Shown: piece by piece, positions 41,901 through 49,984 of the stretch | Position numbering within the stretch: position 1 is the first letter of the stretch | How the letters are laid out: every line of letters begins with the position of its first letter | Assembly: GCF_000003815.2 (NCBI RefSeq) | Contig: NC_049989.1 | Location: 19,737,337 to 19,801,336 of the forward strand | Reading direction: 5' to 3' | From: Branchiostoma floridae | Taxonomy: Eukaryota > Chordata > Leptocardii > Amphioxiformes > Branchiostomatidae | DNA: 64,000 nucleotides | Translations under genes and position numbers: made by a program | Notes under the pieces: generated by a model | Database searches by the model: none | Told to the model about the DNA's origin: nothing | The model's input: the letters and a program-made list of their open reading frames with translations, nothing else

Positions 41901-44190
41901 ACTGTCTGCCTTTTGCTAGGAAGGTGGAAGTAGTTAAGAATTGCGACCAAAACCTCTGCTTGGAGAATACTGCAATTGTTGAGAAAATACAACCTGTCTA
42001 CTGGCTATATACCAATCATTTCCATCAAAAAATGCTAAGCCTCTGCTTGGAGAATACAACTGCAGTGCTGTGATAAAATGTTGATGTTGTTTGTTATTTT
42101 TCTTTTACTCCCAAAGCATGTGCCGAGAACGTTACAGACTCCAATGAGACAGAATTCCTGACCTGCAGCAAGACCAGCGCGTCCATTACGACCGGGGAGT
42201 GGGGCGGGCGCGTCACCCTCTCAGCCACCGGCAACACTGCCTGCCTCACCATCACCATCCAGCGGGATCCCAGCTACCACTACGCCACAACCATCTCCCC
42301 CTGCATCATCCTGGTGGTCCTCATGATCATCACCTTCATCATGCCCATCGACAAAGGTGACAGGATCGGGTTCGGCGTCACCGTGCTGTTGTCCATGGTG
42401 GTGTCGCTAGTCGTCGTCACGGGCTTCCTGCCTGTCAAGGGGACCCTGCCCTTCATCGGTATGGGGATGTTAACTTTGGTTTTCTTGCTTGTGTCTCTGT
42501 TTATCTCATATATGAGCTCTAATCCGCCTTGAAGGACTGCTTTTTACTAAGTTAGACATGCCGGTCATTATGTCAAATATAACATGACAGTTATATGTAT
42601 ATCACAATAATAAACATACATACATAATCATCAGTACAGCCTTCGTCAAGTTGATTTTGGTCGGGAGTCCAGCATTGCGCTCTCTTCAAAATGAACAACG
42701 AGGATGAAATATGCAGTTGCACTGCAAAAGCCTTGACCGCTGTGTACATTTATCTCTAAAACTTGCATATGTGGAGTTGGTAGGATGACAATGACAAATG
42801 GCGTTTGGTTTGGACCTCTTAGCCATTGCTAATGGGCATGTCACACTTGGGCGTATTTCAAGTTCATATGATTTTCGTATTGTCATTTTTTGTCTCATTG
42901 ATCTCCTGTTGTTTTACCGCAGCCATGTTGATCATCGTTGCCATGGGGATGATGGGAGGCTTCATGTTGGTGACCCTCTGCATCATCATCATCCACGACC
43001 GGAAGGGCACCTTGCCTCCCTGGGCACGCAAGTTCTTCCTGCGACACGTGGCAAGGTATTGGGCAGTTCAATTCAGTTCAGTTCGTCCTCGTAGGTGCCA
43101 CTAATAATGTCAGTCCATGCATCTTTATCTTGGGCAAAGAGCCTATCCAAATATATAGAAAACATATAAGAAACAGGCCGTGAAAAGTACTAGTAACCTA
43201 CCTATGAGGTTTAGCCCATGAAAACTCATATTGACAGACAGAGTAGTCTTACCTCTAAAATATCTAAAGTATCCATCTAGTAATTTTGAGTCGAAACCTG
43301 CCGGCGGAAACTCTTCTCACACCATCTGATGACCTTTGACCTCTTAAACAAGGCATTTGTCCTATTTACGTTTAATCGCTTGTGTTGCACTGTTTGATTA
43401 TCCGATAATCTTGAAGATAATATTGACATCCTCTCTATATTAGCCCGAAATTAGAAAAGAGATATATAAATTCTGGAGTACAAAAAGAAGTTACCTACCT
43501 CCTGGATTGATATAATGCAGCCTTTAAGTAACTTTTAGAAGTCTTTCGTTGCACATCTATGAAGAGACGCAATTGCGTACTTTTCACATGCATGTTTGGC
43601 ATTTGTTTCCACACCGCAAAATTACGTCTTATTAGGCTGCCATCCTTCCGTTGGTCCTGCGCAATACATTTTACATCAAATTACTTTCAGTTGAGAAAAA
43701 AAGAAACCCAACTATACCTCGATCCCTGGTGTCTGAAAACATAGCAATTCATTTCTCCAATTTTACCTTGAAACCTGTTCTTCGTTCTTCCAGGATGCTT
43801 TTCATGGGAGATCTGACGAGGAAACTGCCCCCAACTGAGGAAAACGGCGGTCCCCCAAATGACGAAGTCCTCTGCAACTGGTCAGCAGCTAACAAGGTGC
43901 AGCCCGACGGCTCTAACGGAAATGACGTAGTGACCCGTCCGCCCAGTAGAGTCCAGCAGGTTGAAGTTAAATCTAACATGCCAGGGATGCAGGGCACGTT
44001 GGACGAGCTGAAGACTAGCGTCAGACAGCTGTCTGCCAGCATCGAAGCTCTAGCCAACTCGAGCGGCGGAGGTGAAGATGAGGTGACAGAATACAACCTG
44101 TTAGCGTACGTGCTGGACAGGATCTGTCTGTTTTTGTACATAGCCGGCATCATTGTCGCCATCCCCTGCACTCTATACCTTGGGAAGTAA
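32421..44190 (+). CDS. modular Cys-loop ion channel 2, with mucin-like stalk
   Basis: The 15-exon model is 32421-32991, 34919-35131, 35721-35849, 36370-36489, 36871-37084, 37545-37687, 38353-38577, 38977-39174, 39607-39728, 39976-40020, 40689-40798, 41406-41587, 42117-42458, 42923-43055, 43794-44190. The sum is 3144 bases (1047 residues plus stop), all in phase. Order: signal peptide, Ser/Thr/Asn stalk to residue 190, CUB to 304, LDLa to 344, Frizzled CRD to 463, kringle to 538, sushi to 604, ligand-binding domain with Cys-loop to about 815, M1-M2 to 871, M3, loop, M4. Exons 3, 4, 7, 9-12 and 14 have the same length as in gene 1. It differs from its paralogs by the long stalk, the loss of both cysteines in the CUB domain and a Cys-loop F-P-Q-D. 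A 100-base gap in intron 2 does not touch coding sequence. Confidence 0.9.
33025..34510 (-). mobile_element. dispersed repeat element in gene 2 intron 1, internally duplicated
   Basis: The block cctccatgaaatgtcatgga...aagaacggctggatgg...cgtatctgtcgttata occurs at 33030-33210 and again at 33402-33565, about 370 bases apart. The far end tttcatggaggtatgaggtc near 34472 is the inverse of the end at 5985. It is the same family as the element at 5966-6905. Confidence 0.55.
34911..34918 (+). promoter_or_regulatory. tandem NAGNAG splice acceptor of gene 2 CUB exon
   Basis: tctagcag offers two acceptors three bases apart (after 34915 or 34918). Both keep frame and differ by one Ala at the stalk-CUB junction. 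Confidence 0.7.
34919..35849 (+). CDS. gene 2 exons 2-3: CUB domain lacking its cysteine pair
   Basis: It reads [22 protein letters not shown] and G-F-Q-A-T-Y, a clear CUB fold. The first Cys of the paralogs aligns with Asn and the second with Tyr (Q-D-Y-Q-Y), so both partners of the same disulfide are lost together. The intron holds the assembly gap. Confidence 0.88.
35433..35532. other. assembly gap, 100 N
   Basis: A run of exactly 100 N, a conventional placeholder, so the true length is unknown. It lies in gene 2 intron 2; frames crossing it are meaningless. Confidence 0.99.
36370..36489 (+). CDS. gene 2 exon 4: LDL-receptor class A domain
   Basis: A 120-base phase 1-1 exon with six cysteines ending [10 protein letters not shown]. 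The usual C-D-G is C-N-G here, a conservative change near the calcium site. Confidence 0.92.
36871..37687 (+). CDS. gene 2 exons 5-6: Frizzled cysteine-rich domain
   Basis: Exons of 214 and 143 bases joined at phase 2. All ten cysteines are present, including [11 protein letters not shown] identical in layout to gene 1. Two N-glycosylation sequons (N-Q-T, N-S-S) are visible. Confidence 0.92.
38167..38228 (+). pseudogene. broken duplicate of the kringle exon start in gene 2
   Basis: About 60 bases after a ttgtag acceptor copy the start of the true exon at 38353. A four-base deletion shifts the frame, and the copy runs into stops with no donor. It parallels the three-copy array in gene 1. Confidence 0.8.
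38353..38577 (+). CDS. gene 2 exon 7: kringle domain
   Basis: 225 bases, phase 1-1, six cysteines; N-Y-R-G-D, W-A-N-L, F-C-R-N-P-D and R-P-W-C-Y match textbook kringles more closely than gene 1 does. Confidence 0.93.
38630..38820. repeat. inverted-repeat fragments in gene 2 intron 7
   Basis: ccccctttccactag near 38623-38637 faces ctagtggaaagggggcc near 38659-38675, and a second gtccacatgcgtggac palindrome lies near 38781. Probably MITE debris. Confidence 0.5.
38977..39174 (+). CDS. gene 2 exon 8: sushi/CCP domain
   Basis: 198 bases, phase 1-1; [19 protein letters not shown] and W-S-S-S-L-P-Y-C-E are all in place. Confidence 0.92.
39607..41587 (+). CDS. gene 2 exons 9-12: Cys-loop ligand-binding domain
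   Basis: Exons of 122, 45, 110 and 182 bases, the same sizes as gene 1. Motifs: [26 protein letters not shown], and Cys-loop [15 protein letters not shown]. The nicotinic loop B Trp position is again not aromatic. Confidence 0.92.
41827..42003. mobile_element. MITE-like element in gene 2 intron 12
   Basis: cagtagacaaatgtattttc...caacaatt faces aattgttgagaaaatacaac...tgtctactg; arms of about 34 bases, total 177 bases, non-coding. Confidence 0.7.
42117..43055 (+). CDS. gene 2 exons 13-14: end of ligand-binding domain, M1, M2, M3
   Basis: Exon 42117-42458 reads C-A-E-N, F-L-T-C, T-G-E-W, R-D-P-S-Y-H-Y, M1 and M2 ([15 protein letters not shown]). Exon 42923-43055 gives M3. The M1-M2 DNA (42318-42435) differs from gene 3 at one base in 118. 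Confidence 0.93.
43794..44190 (+). CDS. gene 2 exon 15: cytoplasmic loop and M4
   Basis: M-G-D-L-T-R-K-L starts the loop. An amphipathic helix ([11 protein letters not shown]) precedes [12 protein letters not shown] and M4, ending L-Y-L-G-K and TAA. Confidence 0.92.
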
Positions 44191-44495
44191 ACTTACAGCA
44201 TTGTCATTGAAATGTCTTCGCGTTATCTTGAAAGGCTGACATTTGCTATTGAGCAAATATAGCATATTTTCATATCAACTTTTTGCAAAAATTGACCTAC
44301 TCCAAAACATCATCCCACACCATAATTGATTTTTTTTTAAACTCCCGCCATACAAGAATGGGCTCTTCCGGAACGCCCCTATCTATGCAGAATGGGCCGA
44401 TCTATGTGACCCATTTCATTTCATGTATTGATTGAAATATAATTTTGGGTGGCCCACAAAATAACATTGGTTAGCAAAAACTAAATAATACTAAA

Positions 44496-44501
44496 AATAA
44501 A
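44496..44501 (+). promoter_or_regulatory. candidate poly(A) signal of gene 2
   Basis: AATAAA about 305 bases after the stop. A second pair at 45173-45182 is an alternative. Confidence 0.4.
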
Positions 44502-44864
44502 ATGCTTTGAAAGTAAAATTGTCGTACTTATACTATAACCTATAACTCATTTACGGTTGTTTACCTGGTGATATGGCATCTTATATGGGGTTGCATTAAA
44601 TTAAATCCCACGTGCTGATAGATAAAGAAATGTTCAGCTGTAAAAACTTAATACACTTTCGTTCAATGGTGAAAGATAACCATGAATGATCTTCTCGATT
44701 GTTTTCAGTTCAGAAAAATACGCCATACTCACTTTATGTAAAGGTTGACTTTTAATTGTGCTGTATTTAAAAAAAATAAGAGTAAATCTTCGCGGGGACA
44801 AAAATGTTATGAATATTTTTTCAACGATAAATAATTTACGACAATTTGAATAAAATGTAATGAC

Positions 44865-45000
44865 TCTCTCTGTCTCTCTCTTTCTCCCCCTCTCTCTATC
44901 TGCCTCTCTCTTTCTCTATCCGTCTCTCACACTGTCTCTGTGTCTCCCTGTGCCTCTTTTTTTCTCTGTCCCTCTCTCATATATATTATAAAGAGACAGA
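44865..45000. repeat. TCTC-rich low-complexity tract
   Basis: Imperfect ctctctgtctctctc array; a matching GAGA-rich tract lies at 45586-45620. Confidence 0.85.
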
Positions 45001-45894
45001 GTGTGTGTTTTATAAACTGTATGTTTTCATAAATTGCATGTATGCGTTGTATATTGTGCGTATGTTGTACGTATTGCATGTTACCATGTGGCTTTTAGGG
45101 GTTTACTTACATACGTGATGACGTGTACGCATGTTTCTGTTTCTGTTGATATTGTATTATCCATGATTCTAAAATAAATAAAGGTCTAACAGTTATTTGT
45201 TGCGACGTCATTTTGTTTGATTGCAGAGTCAAATTTTTATACGTTTACAAAATGGGTATAGTTGCGTGTAGGTGTACCTGTGGATGAATTCAAAACGAAA
45301 TAAATTTATTTGTGAGAGAAAAACGGAAAACTTTATACGTCATGGTGTCCAAATATAGAAACGCAACAATGATCAAAATCAGCTATAACGCAAACAAAAA
45401 TGCCAGAAATGAGAAACCAAAGCAAGACTGTCATTAAGGATTTAATTTTTTGTAACAGCAATTACATTATCGAACTCCTTTTATCAATGGATAGGAACGT
45501 TCAATCGTACATAAAATATTAGGCATCAAACAGTAATTCAAAAAGTTGTATCCATAGCACTATCTGATGGAAACCCTGGGAGAGGGAGAGAGAGAGAGAG
45601 GAAGAGAGAGAGAGGGGGGGCGGGTCATTCGTAACCCTTTGTCTTCACTTTGAATAGAAAGGAAAATCAATCTAGACATCAATAGCATTGGATGTCAATA
45701 TCGCATGACATCAAAGTGCAAGATCTAACCGATTTCCCTTTAAACAGGCCGGGTCAATCCAACGATAGACAAGGGGTGTATTTATTGAACAAGTATAGCT
45801 TTCGAAAGTATTAGATTAAGCGATTAAAATGACTAGGAAACCTTATCTGACATAATTCAACAAGTTTACGTGGAGTAAACTTTAAAAAATCTAT

Positions 45895-46510
45895 CCCGCG
45901 ACCAATCTGCTATGGAATAGTGGATAGCCAAGGGCAGAGTTTCTTAGAACGTACCATAATCCAGCCAGAAAGGAGATAATAAATCACGACGTACACTCTT
46001 TGTAGCTTGATTTTGAAAAAAAAAGACTGTCATCAAGAATGCAAGCATCTGTGCCTAGGCCTGCACTACCGAAATCCTTGTTTATACCATTATATATTTT
46101 CCAAGCAATAAAACACACCGTATTCAAGCAAAGCGGCGTATCATACCCCCCCCCCCCTGGCAAGGTCGATGGAATAGGCCCGAGTAACTACCCTATGATT
46201 ATGACTCATTATCTAATTCTCTCACCTGAGAAGGGCACTTGTAGGGTGAAATTATCGTCACTGCAGCTAGGTTTATGGGTCGTTCGGTGTAATATAACCA
46301 ACTGCTGCCGCGCCGCGCGCCTGCGAAGCTGGTGTGTTACGTAAGCTGGTGTGTTACGCATCTATATGGCGGTTATACCGGCTATATAGATACAGATACA
46401 GAAGGGCACTTGTAGGGTGAAATTATCGTCACTGCAGCTAGGTTTATAGGGCTCACTTCCAGACAGAACCGGACAAGACTGACCCTCAAGCAGGCGGGCA
46501 GACACAAGGT
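45895..46510 (+). repeat. diverged duplication upstream of gene 3, copy A
   Basis: The order of blocks (atggaatagtggatagcca, gactgtcatcaagaa, ggcaaggtcgatgga, atgactcatta, ctgacc...cagacacaag|gtaa) is repeated in copy B at 47290-47665. Both end at a plausible donor, so each may contain a 5' UTR exon. Confidence 0.5.
46277..46400. repeat. dispersed repeat, pair with 55096-55205
   Basis: tcggtgtaatataaccaact to cggctatatagatacagata matches 55104-55195 over about 100 bases, with a small internal duplication (agctggtgtgttacg) here. Confidence 0.75.
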
Positions 46511-46869
46511 AAAGGTGGGGTCACACCTGCGTATATATTTAAGTCCGTATGAGGCGCGCATGGGAGTATTCACCTCCATCAGGCTCCACAGGTCGTTGTA
46601 AAAATAATAGAAATTGGACCAACGTAAACAGGTAACATGTCAAACGAGTTAGCTGGGTCGCTAACCATACTTCTCGGTCAGCTAACTCATCTGGCCTGTT
46701 ATGTATCTATGTTTGTCGGAACCAGTTCGGAACATAGCATTGCATGTAGTTCAAGACAAATGTACATGTGAAGAGCCGCGAAAGGAGCTATAATTTGTAG
46801 TATGTTGCAATTACAGAAAGTCACAACGATGAAGCGATGACGAAGCAATAAAATCCTCGAGTCCGACGA

Positions 46870-47135
46870 ATTATTTTTGATGGCGTTCGGCTAGGTTAGG
46901 TCATGTTATGTGAAAAACGAGCTCTCCGCCATTCAAATCGTGACCATGGCATGTCCAAACACGATATATCTATCCCAAAAATTCCACATCAATACCAAGG
47001 GAAGGCGCTAATTAAGGGGCCAAGATATAATCATTTTCAATTTTTGTCACACCCCACTAACAAGCCAAGCATGACACCAATCCATCAAGCCGTTCTTGAG
47101 TTATCTCGTTGACACACCATGAATATTTCATGGAG
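46870..47135 (+). mobile_element. third fragment of the catggaggt repeat family
   Basis: cacaccccactaac, ccgttcttgagttatct and terminal tttcatggaggt match the right half of the element at 5966-6905. Confidence 0.5.
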
Positions 47136-47289
47136 GTGATAAACTGTGAATGTAAAACGTAATAGTTGTTCAAATGAAAAAAAAATTGGAACCCTACATA
47201 TTCGCGGTGTCCAACTAAAGATATATGGTGACGACCGGAATCACTTATAAGACAAACGTAACCAATCAAATGACGAAAAAAAAGGTATA

Positions 47290-47665
47290 CGCACTACACA
47301 CCTGCTTTGGAACAGTCCATAGCCAGGGACAAGGTTTGCTAGGATGCACCAAATCCTGCCATAAAAGAAACAGCAAACCGCGACTGTCATCAAGAACCAC
47401 CTGTTACTGCACTATCGAACTCCTTGTATATACTTTCAATACCTTCCGATACTATTATTTAAATTGAAAATAGATGTCGTATAAAACACGGGTCATCATA
47501 GACCCCCTGGCAAGGTCGATGGAGCAGACTAATACCTCTATAATCATGACTCATTTTGAGCCAAGGACACACACAGAAGGCGAGAGTGTCATCACTGCAG
47601 CTTCGGGCTGAACCTTAGACAGAACCTGGTTGGACTGACCTTCAGCTGCCGGGCTGACACAAGGT
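47290..47665 (+). repeat. diverged duplication upstream of gene 3, copy B
   Basis: Partner of copy A. Its end ctgacacaag|GTAAGC is a strong donor and could be the non-coding first exon of gene 3, since that gene's ATG exon has an upstream acceptor. Confidence 0.45.
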
Positions 47666-47669
47666 AAGC

Positions 47670-49400
47670 CCTTGAAACATCTGTAGTCTGTAGTCAAGCA
47701 AGAAAGGGTTTTACATTCATTTGCCTTACATTTCACAACTATGTCGTCGCATTTTCACCACTCAGATGCACCTATCATAACAACAGCCTAATTATATCAA
47801 CAGTGGTGGAAGCTCCACTGCCTTTTACATTTAAACGATTGGTCTTGTATCTTGTTTGTGAAATGTTTCAACTGTGCATGAAAGTGCTTCGCCCAAATGT
47901 TTTCAGAGTTTGATAATGAGTAAAGTCCAGTTGACAGTAATAGTCACAAACAATAAGTCTTAAGATCATATTACGATCGTAAATAGTATTATTCAGATAG
48001 CCTCGCATATGTTTCTTATACATCGTTCAGCTGTGGAAAAGCCTGACTTGTAGCCTTGTCGGTGGTTTGTTCCAACACAGCCTGTTTCAAAATTCTACGC
48101 GTTTACGACGCCAAAATCGTATATGACGAATGTGGCCGCAACGTAAACAAATGACAAGGGAACTTTGCCGCCAACTGTAGTGGTGGTGTTTCACCTCACC
48201 TATCCCTTAACCTTCTGGTGGGTCGTTGGGGCACCATGACACCATGATGGTGTTTATGGATTAAAAAAAAGAAAAACAATATTATTCAGAATGGAAGCTT
48301 CTAGTGCTTTACTAACAGTATTATTCTTTCAAACACCTCGAGACAGAGTGTACATACGACGTTAGACTCTGACAGTACCGTGCCATATTGGCCTCGAACA
48401 ATAGAAGCCCGTGGAACAAGCACACGTCACCCCGAGGCGAATTTCTTTTTAATTGGCTTTTCACTACGTTTCACGAGGACCCTCGCGTGTGACCTTGATA
48501 GACTCTGCTGAGAGCCGCCCAGCCAGTATTTTCACCAGCTTTTGCATTTTGGCATCATACTTCAAGTGAAGTAAGTCTTTGAGTATCAGTATAGTTAGTT
48601 ACCGACGACTTCTATGGACTCACACAGCATTCGGGGTAACACAGTTACGCAGCTCAATGGAGCGGTCCCTGGTTGAAGTAATTAGTCCCTTGTAATCATC
48701 CCATGGATTTTTTTTAGATATTGGTGCAACATTTAGAATCTTGGGCTAGGAAGAACAGGGACGGTTTGGGAATTTTTCCGATTGGTGGAGATTTGCCATG
48801 TTAACTATTTTGAAATGTAGTACTTGGAGTAAGGACACATGAGAGTGGTTAGGTCAAGCGTTCACTACGCGCATTGATATTTAGACATCTTCGGTAACTC
48901 TGTGTCATGTTTACATCCTGACCAAATTGGGCGTGAAATTAGCAGGACTGTACTTTCAGCTCGTTTCTTCTCGAGTTTTAGTTTTTTTGTTATCAACTTG
49001 ACCCTTGGCATTTTCTTTTGGAAGTTGTTTTTTTTTTAGGTTAAATCAAAAAATATTTTTACAAGGGCTTTGAAATGTGTGTTTCCTGTGTATTAAATGT
49101 GTTGTTGCCTCTGTGTTTATAAAAGAGTGAAAAGTCGAACCGCGATTATCACCTTTAAAAACTACATAGTTACCCTTCACTGACCTTGTGATGTATACGT
49201 AGTAAACCTTCGTGGTCATACTATGCTTGAATTGACAATATGATAATAATAATGAACGAGTGCATTTCCTACCTTGGTTCTTTTCCTTCATGAACTGTGC
49301 TATTGTACGGGGATTGTTCACTGCCAATTTCTGGTCTAGTGTTACTTTCACTGCTGTCTATGCTAGGTGGTTCATACTAAGTTTATACCCATATGAAGGT
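47670..49400. other. intergenic, nothing recognised
   Basis: Only short frames without family resemblance. It could hold gene 3 promoter or 5' UTR sequence. Confidence 0.4.
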
Positions 49401-49405
49401 AAGCA

Positions 49406-49569
49406 ATATTCAAATATAATTCAATCTCTGTATACAACTGGATAAAAAACGGATATTTACTTCCGGACGTTTCTAGTGACATCCATCACTCTTCTTCAGC
49501 GTCACTAGAAACGTCCGGAAGTAAATATCCGTTTTTATCCAGTTGTAGAGATTGAATTGTATTTGAATA
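49406..49569. mobile_element. near-perfect long hairpin element just upstream of gene 3
   Basis: Arms of about 70 bases (caactggataaaaaacgg, atatttacttccggacgttt and their inverses) enclose a loop of about 20 bases. aagtttatacccat flanks both sides (49379 and 49569), resembling a target-site duplication. Confidence 0.7.
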
Positions 49570-49900
49570 AGTTTATACCCATTTCCTTTCAGAATATCAT
49601 ACCCTATCACATTATATCATATAATATAATACATCATATCATGTCGTATGAATTTTATTCATTACTCTTTCTATCACCCATCACCAGTGCACATCATGCG
49701 GACACTTGTGTGGCATGCCGTGGTTGCTTGTATTTGAATAAGTTTATACCCATTTCCTTTCAGAATATCATACCCTATCACATTATATCATATAATATAA
49801 TACATCATATCATGTCGTATGAATTTTATTCATTACTCTTTCTATCACCCATCACCAGTGCACATCATGCGGACACTTGTGTGGCATGCCGTGGTTGCTT
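49559..49900 (+). repeat. 171-base exact tandem duplication over the gene 3 start exon
   Basis: Unit 1 starts at 49559 and unit 2 at 49730. Each holds an acceptor (ttcctttcag) and the start codon region. Copy 1 preserves the ATG (49696) but stops after 13 codons; copy 2 is the real exon. Confidence 0.92.
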
Positions 49901-49984
49901 CGTGTCTGCTGTTTCAAATTGTATCATCCCAAACCCAAAATGTATCATCCCAAACCCAAAGTCCTACCCAAAGCTCCCCAACTC
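49867..49984 (+). CDS. gene 3 ATG exon: signal peptide and stalk
   Basis: [16 protein letters not shown] leader, then a Q-T-Q-rich stalk with a duplicated V-S-S-Q-T-Q block; donor GTGAGT at phase 1. An acceptor at 49762-49763 suggests the exon starts at 49764 with 5' UTR. Confidence 0.8.
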
